Virus record (IMG/VR): IMGVR_UViG_3300021364_000001
Location: 62,001 to 126,000 of that record
DNA length: 64,000 bases
Direction: 5' to 3' (one strand)
Source of the DNA: a virus
Shown here: piece by piece, positions 38,865 to 47,193 of the stretch
Numbering within the stretch: position 1 is the first letter of the stretch
Layout of the letters: each line of letters begins with the position of its first letter
Notes under the pieces: model-generated
Database searches by the model: none
What the model saw: only the letters and a program-made list of their open reading frames with translations
What the model was told of the DNA's origin: nothing
Translations under genes and position numbers: made by a program

Positions 38865-41362
38865 CCGAATAGAAACTCCAACGTGTGTACTTTTTCTGGT
38901 GTCCAACCAATGGCGTCAAGGACAACCCTGACGGGACTGAGGAAACTCTTCTCGAACTGTTGTTCATAGTCAACAGAACCATGGACGCCAAACTCTTTGG
39001 GTAGAGTCTGGAAGAACGAGACTACGTTCTCACCGATCCTGTTTGGTTTCCTGAGGTAGAGGAACTTGATCTTCTCTCCCTCTTGGATGAGGGGATACTT
39101 GTGAGCAAGTTTCAACTTCTTGACGTAGTAATTATACAGCAAACTACCACGTACGTGCATGGGACATCCCTTACCATAGATGTGACTAGGTGACGAGAAC
39201 TTACCGAGGTTGTTGCAACTGCGTGGGAAAGCAATGTCTTCCAGGGGGAGACTCTCGAACTCTCTACGGAACTTGGCAATGTATTTCTGCACCTCATCTT
39301 CCGTACCGTTCATGACCACTTTCAATGCTTCTTTAATAGCACCACGACAGGGAGCAGGAGTCGAAGACTTCACTGCTTCAATACCCATGATCTTCAACTT
39401 AGGTTTCTCATAACGCACACCCTCACTGTCCCAAACGTTGAGGATGTATCTCTTCTTAGCAGTCCAAACACCACGATCAGCGATGTTCTCCCGCTTCATT
39501 TGCATCTTCTGATCGTATGCCGAAACGTACGTTGCCAACTCTTGATATGAACGTTCAATAAAAGGTTCCAGTTTCTCGTGGCAGATCTTATCAAGTAGAG
39601 TGACAACCGCTGCTTTATCGCCAGACTTATCACTAAGAAATTTAGTAACAAGAGGTCCAAGATTAAGATAGATCGAATCAGTGTCAGATGCGATGACATA
39701 ATCCTCCCCCTCTGTTTGCAAAATCTTATTTAGGTAATCGTTTACCTTGTTCTCGATCCAACGAATCGAGACTTGACCCGAGAGAGTGATCGCCTCAGCA
39801 TTTGCCAGATTGTAGTAGCGGAAGTATTGGTTTCCGATGGCACCATAGGCAGAGTTGAGTTGGATCTTTCTTGCCATCTGGATGTTGTTGAATCTTGCAA
39901 CATCTTTTTGAAGTGCCACGGTCTCTGATGCTGACTTGGAATGTTCCAAGGACTGTTTGGCAGCAAGCATCTTCTTCTTGTATATCTTTCGGTCATCGTA
40001 GATACGTTGCATCATTTCAGGTAGAAACCCGTGGATGTCCTTACGATACTGAGCACCGTTAGCACACACGGCAAACTCCCCGTCAATCTCCACCTCTTTG
40101 TTAAGCAGTTTGTCAACAGTCACCGTGGGATGACGCCTCTCCACCAGGGTCTCTGGGGAGATGTTGTACTGCATGATCAGGTGGGGATACAGGGAGTTAA
40201 GGTCAAAAGATACCACCCAGTCATATCCTCCTGGGACAGGTTCCTTGACATATGCACCAGCATACTGATCGTTCTTACTGCTGCTGATCTTCGGGGGCAC
40301 AACAATGTTGCGCTGCTTCAAGTCATTGTAGATGAGGGTGTCCCACATCCTGACCTGAGAATACACATCAGTAAGGTTGACCTTAGCGTCATAGGCAAGC
40401 GTGAGTGCCAACTCAATTAGTTTCATCTTGTCTTCCAGACGGTCAACAAGTTCCACGTCAACGATGTTGTACTCAACAAACTTTTGCCAGTCCTTAGTAT
40501 AGAACTCTTTGAAGTTCTCATACTCACTGTGGTCGATCTTCGCCTGACCCAGTTCTACATTTGCAATGTGATCCAGACGATAAGATTCCTGAGCAGAGTA
40601 TGTGAACTTCTTGTAGAGATCGAGGTAGTCGAGGATAGCAACACCACTAATCTCGTAAGAAATGTGCTTACGATTGTGGATCTCGATCTCTCTTTCAAGC
40701 ACACGGTTCCAAGGGGAGAGGGACTTCTTCCACTTCTCCCCAAGCACCCTTTCAAGGCGACGGCAGATATAAGGAATATCATACAGGTTGCAGTTCCAAC
40801 CAGTAATGATGTCAGGCGTATGGTTGATCCACCAGGAGTGAAAGTCTTCCAGCATCTCCTGCTCCTTCCAGAAGACACGATACTCCGTGCCTGCTGGTTC
40901 AAATTCCCTAGTCCCCCAAGTTATCACCTCCTTGGTGGCGAGATTCTTAACGGTGATGCAAAGCATCTCTTCCTGGCAAGCCTCTACTGAGGGGAAACCG
41001 TTGTCACAACCCACTTCGATGTCGATCGTATAGATCTTCATCTGGGACATATCAAACCGAATCTCATCGGGGAATTTGTCTGCGATGAACTGATAGATGA
41101 ACCTATCATACCCATGCACTTCCATACCATCGACCGCCTCGTACTGTTCAATGAACTTACGGGCATCGCGTGCTCCATCGAACCGCTTCGCATGAGCATA
41201 GCGACCGTCCAGAGTCCTGAACTTGGACTCCTTGCTTTGATTCTGTGGCACAAAGTACAGAGTAGGACGAATCTTCTCCCTGTATTGAACAGGTTCTCCA
41301 TGTTCGTAACCCCGATAGAGGATGTCGTCACCGAGAAGAAGTACGTCCGTGTAAAATTTCAT
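38861..41362 (-). CDS. 43: DNA polymerase gp43 (family B)
   Basis: 833 residues. Replicative family B polymerase with 3'-5' exonuclease: [15 protein letters not shown] is exo [19 protein letters not shown] exo II, and [17 protein letters not shown] exo III; polymerase motifs are [15 protein letters not shown] (A), [17 protein letters not shown]-type region (B) and [13 protein letters not shown] (C, DTDS). The C-terminal end HTLEFLFG is a clamp-binding peptide like that of T4 gp43. ATG 41362 overlaps the previous stop as TGATG. Confidence 0.97.
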   Translation of the reverse strand: MKFYTDVLLLGDDILYRGYEHGEPVQYREKIRPTLYFVPQNQSKESKFRTLDGRYAHAKRFDGARDARKFIEQYEAVDGMEVHGYDRFIYQFIADKFPDEIRFDMSQMKIYTIDIEVGCDNGFPSVEACQEEMLCITVKNLATKEVITWGTREFEPAGTEYRVFWKEQEMLEDFHSWWINHTPDIITGWNCNLYDIPYICRRLERVLGEKWKKSLSPWNRVLEREIEIHNRKHISYEISGVAILDYLDLYKKFTYSAQESYRLDHIANVELGQAKIDHSEYENFKEFYTKDWQKFVEYNIVDVELVDRLEDKMKLIELALTLAYDAKVNLTDVYSQVRMWDTLIYNDLKQRNIVVPPKISSSKNDQYAGAYVKEPVPGGYDWVVSFDLNSLYPHLIMQYNISPETLVERRHPTVTVDKLLNKEVEIDGEFAVCANGAQYRKDIHGFLPEMMQRIYDDRKIYKKKMLAAKQSLEHSKSASETVALQKDVARFNNIQMARKIQLNSAYGAIGNQYFRYYNLANAEAITLSGQVSIRWIENKVNDYLNKILQTEGEDYVIASDTDSIYLNLGPLVTKFLSDKSGDKAAVVTLLDKICHEKLEPFIERSYQELATYVSAYDQKMQMKRENIADRGVWTAKKRYILNVWDSEGVRYEKPKLKIMGIEAVKSSTPAPCRGAIKEALKVVMNGTEDEVQKYIAKFRREFESLPLEDIAFPRSCNNLGKFSSPSHIYGKGCPMHVRGSLLYNYYVKKLKLAHKYPLIQEGEKIKFLYLRKPNRIGENVVSFFQTLPKEFGVHGSVDYEQQFEKSFLSPVRVVLDAIGWTPEKVHTLEFLFG

Positions 41363-41547
41363 CAAGTCATCGCCTTGTAACTGTCTGCCAAGTCAGCAGA
41401 CGGATCAAGTATAGTAAAGATGAGGTCGGAAGTCAAGAAGAGATCACGTTGGTCTGTGTGTAGAGGGAACTTGGTCAGACTACCGTCTTCATGCACACGC
41501 ATACAATTCTCAATCAGAATCGACGGTTCCTCGTCCAGTTCCGTCAT
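41362..41547 (-). CDS. Hypothetical protein beside gp43
   Basis: 61 residues starting MTELDEEPSILIENCMRVHE, continuing LTKFPLHTDQRDLFLTSDLI and ending ADSYKAMT. I recall similar proteins in other cyanophages but no function. Its 5' end overlaps the upstream gene by 38 bases; a longer frame would overlap more. Coupled to gp43 by TGATG, so it may act in replication. Confidence 0.72.
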   Translation of the reverse strand: MTELDEEPSILIENCMRVHEDGSLTKFPLHTDQRDLFLTSDLIFTILDPSADLADSYKAMT

Positions 41548-41926
41548 CGTCCCCAGCAGGTACAGACTCGGATCGTTCTTCAACAACATCAATTTCAGCA
41601 TTTTTCGCAGTAAGTTCTTGGTACTTGGACACTACATTCTCCAAAGGAGTGTAGATAAATGACACTGAGGGCAGCGGCACATAGATGTAAGGAGAAGCAG
41701 AGAATGGCACGAATGCTTGGAACTCTACGTCAACGTTATCGAGAGTAGTAGGTTCTTCATCGTAACTAGGTTCTTCAAATAGGTTCTGTGCAGGTGCCTG
41801 AATCACCATGGTGTAAGGCATCTCCAACTTATATGCGAGAGGTGGTTGATCTTCACCTTGACGCATCTCGAATACATTAGCGATTACGTCCTCGCCGTTT
41901 TGCATTCTTACGATTCTTACGGTCAT
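41510..41926 (-). CDS. Hypothetical beta-rich protein
   Basis: 138 residues starting MTVRIVRMQNGEDVIANVFE. The opening resembles an Sm/LSm-type strand pair (RMQNGEDVIANV) and the middle is proline-rich; the tail is acidic. The gene at 61958 starts with a similar KLTSGEEVLGEI pattern, so the two may be distant relatives. Function unknown. Confidence 0.72.
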   Translation of the reverse strand: MTVRIVRMQNGEDVIANVFEMRQGEDQPPLAYKLEMPYTMVIQAPAQNLFEEPSYDEEPTTLDNVDVEFQAFVPFSASPYIYVPLPSVSFIYTPLENVVSKYQELTAKNAEIDVVEERSESVPAGDDDGTGRGTVDSD

Positions 41927-42119
41927 AGTCTTTTTGCATCAGGTTTTCATAAGTGTACTTTACCATGTCGGTGAAAGCACGTCGAGCAGAAACATTCTTT
42001 TCTTCTGCCAGGATGTGAACATACTGCATAAACATATCCATCTCCTCAGGTGGAATGTCTAGGGTCAGTGTTTCACTCTTTTCTGTGTACGCAGGACACA
42101 GATTAACATACATGTTCAT
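41877..42119 (-). CDS. Hypothetical protein
   Basis: 80 residues starting MNMYVNLCPAYTEKSETLTL with a helical middle (MFMQYVHILAEEKNVSARRA) and a basic end (NRKNAKRRGRNR). GGAGG precedes ATG 42119. First gene after the pstS terminator, so it may head the transcript that continues into gp43. Not recognised. Confidence 0.75.
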   Translation of the reverse strand: MNMYVNLCPAYTEKSETLTLDIPPEEMDMFMQYVHILAEEKNVSARRAFTDMVKYTYENLMQKDYDRKNRKNAKRRGRNR

Positions 42120-42130
42120 GGATACCTCCA

Positions 42131-42159
42131 AACAAAAAGAGGACCCTGGGGTCCTCTTT
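42131..42159 (-). terminator. Rho-independent terminator after pstS
   Basis: Minus-strand AAAGAGGACC-CCAG-GGTCCTCTTT, ten pairs, followed by UUGUUU. The U-tract leads into the ribosome site of the next gene. Confidence 0.88.
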
Positions 42160-42182
42160 GGTTGTATTAGTATGTATACAAC

Positions 42183-43166
42183 TTATTTGAGGGTGTCAAC
42201 AGCAGCGAGTGCTTTCTGACGAAGACTCTCGGGGAGAGGAACATAACCAAGGGAGTCTGCCTTCTGTTGCTGAGTAGGTGTCAGCATCCAGCGAAGCATA
42301 TCCTTCACATCATCATTCTTTTCATACTCAGGGTATGCCAGGATCCAAGTCAAGGAGACGATAGGATAAGCATTGGCACCAGCAGGGTTAGCATCAGCAC
42401 CACGGAGTTGATCGTCAAGAACGATCTCACCAAGACCAGCAGAAGCAGTCTCAGCAGATGCCTTCACGAAGTTACCAGCACGGTTCTGAATAGCAACCTG
42501 TTGCAGGTCACCCTTCACATAACCATAGTTGACATAACCGATGCTACCAGGGGTGTTGGTGATAGCAGCAGCAACGCCACTGTTACCTTTACCACCGATA
42601 CCAACAGGCCACTTTACAGACTTACCTGTGCCGACTGTTTTCTTCCACTCAGGAGAGAATGCGGACAGGGAGTTGGTGAAACCTTTGGTAGTGCCAGAAC
42701 CATCAGAACGATGGACAGTAGCAATACGCTGATCAGCACAACCGAAGGCAGACCAGTTAGTAATCTTACCCAGGAAGACATCAGCAAGTTGAGTCTGAGT
42801 CATCTTGACTTCACAACCAGGGTTGTTGTAAGTCGGGACAATGGCACCACCAGTGATGGGGATGTGGACCATAGGCAGTTTCTGCTTAGCATCACTTACA
42901 GCACCATCAGAGGCACCGAAGTCAACGGTCTTAGCAGTGAACTGACGGACACCAGCACCACTACCAACTGCTTGGTAGTTGACTTGGTTGCCAGTAGACT
43001 TAGCAAGGTCCTGCAACATGTTGTTATACAACATAGCAGGGAAAGAAGCACCAGCGCCATTCAATTTGTATGGCTCTTTTTGACTGACTTCTGTGTTCTC
43101 GGTGGAAGCGCAAGCTACCATCAGGGGCGCTGCCAAGGCGGCAGCTGCGATTGCTTTGAGTTTCAT
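42183..43166 (-). CDS. pstS: Phosphate-binding protein PstS
   Basis: 327 residues. Periplasmic phosphate-binding component of the host Pst ABC transporter. The signal peptide ends in a lipobox-like LMVAC followed by ASTENTE, so it is probably a lipoprotein. The phosphate-binding segments GAGASFPAMLYNNMLQDL, GSGAGVRQF, GASDGAVSD, VHRSDGSGTTKGFTNSL and GVAAAITNTPGSIGYVNYG are complete. Cyanophages carry pstS to raise phosphate uptake by infected cells; in hosts with PhoB the gene is induced in phosphate starvation. It follows the small secreted beta-rich gene at 43178 by 11 bases, so the two form one operon. Confidence 0.97.
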   Translation of the reverse strand: MKLKAIAAAALAAPLMVACASTENTEVSQKEPYKLNGAGASFPAMLYNNMLQDLAKSTGNQVNYQAVGSGAGVRQFTAKTVDFGASDGAVSDAKQKLPMVHIPITGGAIVPTYNNPGCEVKMTQTQLADVFLGKITNWSAFGCADQRIATVHRSDGSGTTKGFTNSLSAFSPEWKKTVGTGKSVKWPVGIGGKGNSGVAAAITNTPGSIGYVNYGYVKGDLQQVAIQNRAGNFVKASAETASAGLGEIVLDDQLRGADANPAGANAYPIVSLTWILAYPEYEKNDDVKDMLRWMLTPTQQQKADSLGYVPLPESLRQKALAAVDTLK

Positions 43167-43177
43167 CAGTCAGTACC

Positions 43178-43537
43178 TCAGAACTTGTACTTGGTGCCGA
43201 CTTCTACTTTCCAGTCACGAGTATCATCATCTTGGAAGAGGTTCTCAAACTTACCATAAGCAGAGAAGGAATCAGTGATCTTGACTTTGCTGCCAACTTC
43301 CAGAGCAGTGAAGCTGGTGCTGTCAGCACCGTCAGGAACGCTCACACCCAGACCACCTTCGATGTAGGGGGAGAAGCGACCAGTTTTCCATTCATATCCG
43401 ATACGTCCTTGGTGAACTGCCTTGGAATAATCCTCGTCAGTACCTTTGAATTCGTGTTTGGACTCGACATAGGGTCCTGCAAGGGCAGGTGCTGCGATCA
43501 TAGGCAGTGCCAGAGCAGCAAGAGCGATTGCTTTCAT
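43178..43537 (-). CDS. Secreted small beta-rich (outer-membrane-like) protein, pstS operon
   Basis: 119 residues with an N-terminal signal peptide (MKAIALAALALPMIAAPALA, cleavage before GPYVESKHE). The mature part of about 100 residues alternates hydrophobic and polar residues (IGYEWKTGRFSPYIEGGLGV, KVKITDSFSAYGKFENLF) and ends VEVGTKYKF, with a terminal phenylalanine typical of outer-membrane barrels. It is built like the protein at 6465. Being in front of pstS, it could help phosphate cross the outer membrane; that is inference. ATG 43537 is preferred because the longer frame adds a non-signal extension. Confidence 0.75.
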   Translation of the reverse strand: MKAIALAALALPMIAAPALAGPYVESKHEFKGTDEDYSKAVHQGRIGYEWKTGRFSPYIEGGLGVSVPDGADSTSFTALEVGSKVKITDSFSAYGKFENLFQDDDTRDWKVEVGTKYKF

Positions 43538-43573
43538 TTTAGTTACTTGTAGTGTGTACACATCTCAATAAGA

Positions 43574-43597
43574 GACCTCTGTATTGTACCAGAGGTC
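43574..43597 (-). terminator. Hairpin after hsp20, weak U-tract
   Basis: GACCTCTG and CAGAGGTC form a perfect eight-pair stem with an eight-base loop; the following UCUUAUUG is a weak U-run. It lies just before the gene at 43537 and just after the late-type box at 43601, so it may be a leader hairpin rather than a terminator. Confidence 0.55.
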
Positions 43598-43600
43598 CGC

Positions 43601-43608
43601 TTATTTAG
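43601..43608 (-). promoter_or_regulatory. Possible late-type box before the pstS operon
   Basis: Minus-strand CTAAATAA with CTTAAAT immediately before it (CTTAAATCTAAATAAG). It lies 64 bases before ATG 43537 and could be a promoter. I do not see a clear three-unit Pho box here. Confidence 0.4.
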
Positions 43609-43621
43609 ATTTAAGGGTAGG

Positions 43622-44083
43622 TTAATCCTGATTTCCTGACCCAATCTCGTAGAGTTTGAGTTTCTGGTGGTCGGGAATAATCTTCCGTAAGTTTACCACA
43701 AGCATTCCGTTCTTGAAATCAACTGATGCGACTTCCACATCGTCGGCTAGATTGAATCCTCTGGCGAAGGTTCGGGTGGCAACCCCGCGATGCATATACT
43801 CCTCCTCACCCTTGTTCTTCGCCGCCTTAGACCTGACCAGGAGGACGTTACTCTCAGTAGAGACTTCAATTTCGTCCTTGTCCCAACCAGCAAGTGCCAT
43901 TTCGATCCTCCACTTAACCTCAGATTCTTTCACGAGGTTGTAAGGGGGATACGCTTCGTTGACTGATCCCATTCCATAGGAATGCAGTCGGTAAAAAATG
44001 TCATCCAGTCCGACGCTGTATCTTTCAGCAGCATCCACCACGGCATTAAGATCTTTCGTGGTGAGTTTCCTCAGTCCAGTCAT
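43622..44083 (-). CDS. hsp20: Small heat-shock protein Hsp20
   Basis: 153 residues. Alpha-crystallin domain with VKWRIEMALAGWDKDEIEVS, LLVRSKAAKNKGEEEYMHRG and FNLADDVEVASVDFKNGMLV, ending in a YEIGSGNQ tail. It holds unfolded proteins in solution in the host cytoplasm and is common in T4-like cyanophages. The start has AGGAGAAG upstream. Expressed from the box at 44139; divergent from the plus-strand genes at 44265. Confidence 0.95.
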   Translation of the reverse strand: MTGLRKLTTKDLNAVVDAAERYSVGLDDIFYRLHSYGMGSVNEAYPPYNLVKESEVKWRIEMALAGWDKDEIEVSTESNVLLVRSKAAKNKGEEEYMHRGVATRTFARGFNLADDVEVASVDFKNGMLVVNLRKIIPDHQKLKLYEIGSGNQD

Positions 44084-44138
44084 TGTACTTCTCCTAGTAA
44101 GCGAGATTAGATTGTGTGGACCCCGAAGGCATCCACTG

Positions 44139-44146
44139 TTATTTAG
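44139..44146 (-). promoter_or_regulatory. Late-type box before hsp20
   Basis: Minus-strand CTAAATAACAGT, 56 bases before ATG 44083; shares TAAATAACAGT with the second box upstream of psbA. Confidence 0.45.
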
Positions 44147-44232
44147 AGAAAAGGGATCAAAGTTTAATAGTGGAGAACCGTATTAAAACTTTCGGTTTTC
44201 CGCAGTCACATTTCATGCACATGTTCTTTTTC

Positions 44233-44240
44233 CTAAATAG
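44233..44240 (+). promoter_or_regulatory. Late promoter on plus strand, CTAAATAG
   Basis: CTAAATAGAG 25 bases before ATG 44265, the only late-type box on the plus strand. The interval 44084-44264 otherwise holds only the opposite-facing hsp20 box and a weak AACCG/CGGTT stem near 44175-44195. Confidence 0.58.
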
Positions 44241-44264
44241 AGATAGGTTCCCAAATAATGCACG

Positions 44265-44768
44265 ATGAAGAAGTTCCTTCCTCTCGTTATGCTACTGATG
44301 ACCGCAAGTGCAGCAAATGCTGGCGGACTTGTTACTAAACATGCTTCTAGCACACAACTGACTGTTGATGCTGCTCGCTCTACTGCTTCCAGAATTGGAC
44401 ACACCTTCACCACTTCTGGCAGTGGCGTAAGCACCACTGATGGCACCACTTCGGGTGTTGTTGGTAACGGTGTGCTGATGACCAGCGATGGTTTTACTGG
44501 TGCTTCCAGTGTCGTCACTGCTTCTCAGGCAACCTCTGGCGATGCATTCTCTTACAGTGCTTCTTATACCCAAGGCGATGCTATCCCTACCTCTGCTGCT
44601 ACCGTAGGTGCTATTCCTAACTTCGGTTCGGTTACTTCTTACGAATCTGGCACTGCTGGATCATTGGCAGGCACAATCACAAGTGGTCATGCTATTACTC
44701 TGACTGCTGGTGGTGCAGGTACATCTGCAACGGGACAATTCGTTAGCGAGATCACCGTTATTGACTGA
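44265..44768 (+). CDS. Secreted Ser/Thr/Gly-rich protein
   Basis: 167 residues with a signal peptide (KKFLPLVMLLMTASAANA, cleavage before GGLVTK). The mature protein is Ser/Thr/Gly/Ala-rich with few charges (STQLTVDAARSTASRIGHTF, GTITSGHAITLTAGGAGTS), suggesting a beta-rich secreted or surface protein. Late promoter 25 bases upstream. Not recognised. First of three plus-strand genes that all carry signal peptides. Confidence 0.75.
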   Translation: MKKFLPLVMLLMTASAANAGGLVTKHASSTQLTVDAARSTASRIGHTFTTSGSGVSTTDGTTSGVVGNGVLMTSDGFTGASSVVTASQATSGDAFSYSASYTQGDAIPTSAATVGAIPNFGSVTSYESGTAGSLAGTITSGHAITLTAGGAGTSATGQFVSEITVID

Positions 44769-44779
44769 GGAGGATCGCA

Positions 44780-45217
44780 ATGAATACTATGATTCGTTGG
44801 TCTGTCCTAAGTGTGGTGGGTGTATCTGCCACACTTGCTCCTGCCCTGGCGGTCCCCGTGGTCCCAAACTTCACACAGGGGTCAATGACCAGCCACACGG
44901 AGACGACACAAAAAATAACTGAGACCATCAATTCGATGGACTACAACACAGGATACCAATACTCTGCAACGGGTAGTGGTATTACTGCAAATGGAAAATT
45001 GAATCCAGGAACGGGTTCTACAAATGTAACTATTGACGGAGTGACATCATCATGGACGGGCGTAACATCAACACCTCAGTTCACACAAACAACACCAGGG
45101 GCAGCGTTTCAGTTCACAGAAACATATTCAGGACCTGGTTTGAGCAATCACACGATTATCCAGAGAACCACCGAGGTTACAAGCGTAACGGACACTACAA
45201 GTATCTTCTCGCAGTAA
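44780..45217 (+). CDS. Secreted hypothetical protein
   Basis: 145 residues. N-terminal hydrophobic segment (RWSVLSVVGVSATLAPALAV) is a signal peptide or anchor, and the mature part is Thr/Ser/Gly-rich and beta-like (QKITETINSMDYNTGYQYSA, PQFTQTTPGAAFQFTETYSG). GAGGAGGATCGCA precedes ATG 44780. The last 166 bases are shared with the next gene in another frame. Not recognised. Confidence 0.72.
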   Translation: MNTMIRWSVLSVVGVSATLAPALAVPVVPNFTQGSMTSHTETTQKITETINSMDYNTGYQYSATGSGITANGKLNPGTGSTNVTIDGVTSSWTGVTSTPQFTQTTPGAAFQFTETYSGPGLSNHTIIQRTTEVTSVTDTTSIFSQ

Positions 45218-45951
45218 TCCTAAGTGGACTCTTCCCAACTGCATCTATGGCAGAGACTGTCGGTGGAGTATCAGCAACAGCATCCCCAGTCGCAAACAGC
45301 TCTGGCTCAGTGACCAACCAGGCAATCCAGGTTTTACAAGGTCCCTACATCACTAATACTTATGGGGGAGGAATCCAGTGTCAAGGACCCACCCGAAACT
45401 TTACCCCCTATGTAACAGGTAGTGCATCAGCATCTAAACCTTACGAACCGTACTATTGGGATCCTGTGTATGATGTAAGTGACCTAGATGAGGACGGTCT
45501 TATTGATAATCCAGGCGACATTCTCTTCCACAAGAAGACACGTACTGGTCAGAAAGATAATTATAGTCTCGGTGTAGGTTTCTCTATGACATGGAGCACA
45601 CCTACCGACAAGAAATTACAAGAACTGTGCAAGACAGCAGCGAAAGCACAGATTGAATTGAATCAACAACTAACTGCTAACAAGAGGCTTGACTTTGAGA
45701 TCGCGAGACTCAAAAATTGTGGTCAGTTGATAAAGGAGGGAATCAGTTTCCACCCCCAGAGTAAGTATTATGCTATCTGTGCAGACGTGGTAGTGCAGAA
45801 CGTGACTACCGTGAAGGACCACCGCCACTCGATCCCTTCCTCTTCTTCTTCCTCGGGAACACAGAACGCAATGCCTTCACTGCATGATTCATCTGACGCT
45901 GCTGCGCTCGGCGGTCCCCTACACTCTCACGAACATCGGGTTTCCCCCTGA
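45052..45951 (+). CDS. Secreted protein overlapping two neighbours
   Basis: 299 residues. Its signal-like segment KYLLAVILSGLFPTASMA sits at residues 50-67 behind a 49-residue N-terminus that lies entirely within the previous gene. The mature region (ETVGGVSATASPVANSSGSV, IQVLQGPYITNTYGGGIQC, DLDEDGLIDNPGDILF with a DxDxDG loop) matches conserved cyanophage proteins I recall, usually starting close to the signal peptide; here no ATG, GTG or TTG nearer than 45052 exists, and GGAG lies ten bases upstream of it. Its last 145 bases run antisense over the end of the gene at 45806. Confidence 0.72.
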   Translation: MDGRNINTSVHTNNTRGSVSVHRNIFRTWFEQSHDYPENHRGYKRNGHYKYLLAVILSGLFPTASMAETVGGVSATASPVANSSGSVTNQAIQVLQGPYITNTYGGGIQCQGPTRNFTPYVTGSASASKPYEPYYWDPVYDVSDLDEDGLIDNPGDILFHKKTRTGQKDNYSLGVGFSMTWSTPTDKKLQELCKTAAKAQIELNQQLTANKRLDFEIARLKNCGQLIKEGISFHPQSKYYAICADVVVQNVTTVKDHRHSIPSSSSSSGTQNAMPSLHDSSDAAALGGPLHSHEHRVSP

Positions 45952-46639
45952 GTTTCGCGATCTTCTTCATAACTTTCTTAACCGTTGGTTTGACTGCTTT
46001 CAAAAGTATGTCTGCCAACGGTTTTGCTAATAGTGCCGACGAGGTTGCAATGACAGCAATGCCGCCAACCTGTACGACCTGACCACCACTAGGAAGTCCA
46101 GCAATGATTTGTTGTGGCAGTGCGACTGCTTCTGTGATCTGTACACATTCGTTACCCACTAGTCGATACTCGGTAACTCTCTTACGATACCCCTCCACCA
46201 GTGTGCCAACAGGTTCTTTCAGTTGCTGTGCCTTAGTAGGACACTCTACCTTGGCAGTAGCAGGTGGTGCTGCTTTGGGAATCTCAGGTTGAGGGACCTC
46301 TGGTTTGGGTGGTTCCTTGGTTCTGGTATCCACCGCAGGAGGTCTGGTGATGATCATCTCATTGGGTTTGAATTCCATGGGATTAAAGTTAGGCATCCCT
46401 GCATCACAAAAGGTTATCGTACCCTTAGGATCATCACCGACTAGTTCATCATTTCTAGGATTGTTTTGTTGGTGTGCCTCTACACATCCAGGCATATCAA
46501 TGACAGGCACACCAATGTCCACCGTAACGGGTGCTGCAATACCTACATTGGGATTAGCAACATTACGAGAGAAGTCCCATACAGGAATTTCAATGGGATC
46601 GATACGAACCCCGTTAATCTCAATGTCAGGTATATCCAT
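45806..46639 (-). CDS. Proline-rich membrane-associated protein
   Basis: 277 residues. An acidic, proline-rich first half (EPPKPEVPQPEIPKAAPPA) leads to a hydrophobic stretch near residue 185 (QVVQVGGIAVIATSSALLAK) and a very basic C-terminus (KAVKPTVKKVMKKIAKLRGK, then RKKKRKGSSGGGPSR). This looks like a one-span protein with a basic cytoplasmic tail. It is followed by the small membrane genes at 46641 and 46891 (transcribed before it) and is likely late. Function unknown. Confidence 0.72.
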   Translation of the reverse strand: MDIPDIEINGVRIDPIEIPVWDFSRNVANPNVGIAAPVTVDIGVPVIDMPGCVEAHQQNNPRNDELVGDDPKGTITFCDAGMPNFNPMEFKPNEMIITRPPAVDTRTKEPPKPEVPQPEIPKAAPPATAKVECPTKAQQLKEPVGTLVEGYRKRVTEYRLVGNECVQITEAVALPQQIIAGLPSGGQVVQVGGIAVIATSSALLAKPLADILLKAVKPTVKKVMKKIAKLRGKPDVRESVGDRRAQQRQMNHAVKALRSVFPRKKKRKGSSGGGPSR

Positions 46640-46640
46640 A

Positions 46641-46907
46641 TCAGAAAGGCATCACGCCACCAGTAGCACTAGGAACTTCGGGAACAACACCACCTGTCGC
46701 ACCAGGCAGTTCAGGAACCTCAGGCATCAGTCCTTCCATCAGTCCAGGCAAAGCACCCACGACTGCTTCGGTTGCTGCTTCGGTTGCTGCTTCCTTGGCA
46801 CGCTCAATCAGAGCGTCCTTTTGAATGTAGACATAGGCACCAGCACCAACGATGCTAGCAGTGCCCAGGAAGGAGAGCAGTGCTAGAACATTAATTAACT
46901 TCTGCAT
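46641..46907 (-). CDS. Small membrane protein
   Basis: 88 residues with an N-terminal hydrophobic span (NVLALLSFLGTASIVGAGAY) and a proline/glycine-rich, weakly charged tail (EAATEAATEAVVGALPGLME, PGATGGVVPEVPSATGG). ATG 46907 is preferred; an in-frame extension is almost pure Lys/Arg because it overlaps the upstream gene's 3' end. Not recognised; late expression inferred from its neighbour's promoter. Confidence 0.72.
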   Translation of the reverse strand: MQKLINVLALLSFLGTASIVGAGAYVYIQKDALIERAKEAATEAATEAVVGALPGLMEGLMPEVPELPGATGGVVPEVPSATGGVMPF

Positions 46908-47172
46908 CTTTCTTCTCCTCTTTTTTAGGTGTTTCTTCTTCTTTCTTTTTAGCCGTAGCAACCCCGAAGGTACTAAGAGTCCCCGTGAAGACGCTGGCTA
47001 TGAAAGTTGGATCAATTTGTTTCTGTTGCAGACCAGGGATAGTTACATAATTAAGTGTAAGAATCGCTGCGGACCACGAAAGAATAACAACTCGCACCAA
47101 TGCTGACAGACCTTCGTCTGCCCAGTCAAACTTATCCTTTTTAGCCTGCTCCTTAATAGGAGTCTCAGCCAT
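46891..47172 (-). CDS. Small two-span membrane protein, holin-like layout
   Basis: 93 residues. Two hydrophobic helices (about residues 25-46 and 56-74, ending STFGVATAKK) and a charged, lysine/glutamate-rich C-terminus (EEETPKKEEKKDAEV). This resembles class II holins in size and layout, but no lysozyme lies beside it and the assignment is a guess. A late promoter lies 23 bases upstream. Confidence 0.7.
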   Translation of the reverse strand: MAETPIKEQAKKDKFDWADEGLSALVRVVILSWSAAILTLNYVTIPGLQQKQIDPTFIASVFTGTLSTFGVATAKKKEEETPKKEEKKDAEVN

Positions 47173-47193
47173 TAGTAAGATAGTAAGGCACAG

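Noticed and set aside
42267-43259. A 330-codon open frame on the plus strand across pstS
   Set aside because: Antisense to PstS; sequence is serine/threonine-rich shadow of the real gene with no ribosome site or family resemblance.
43538-43621. Possible Pho box controlling pstS
   Set aside because: Only one CTTAAAT-like unit is visible, not the spaced direct repeats expected for PhoB binding, so phosphate control cannot be claimed from sequence.
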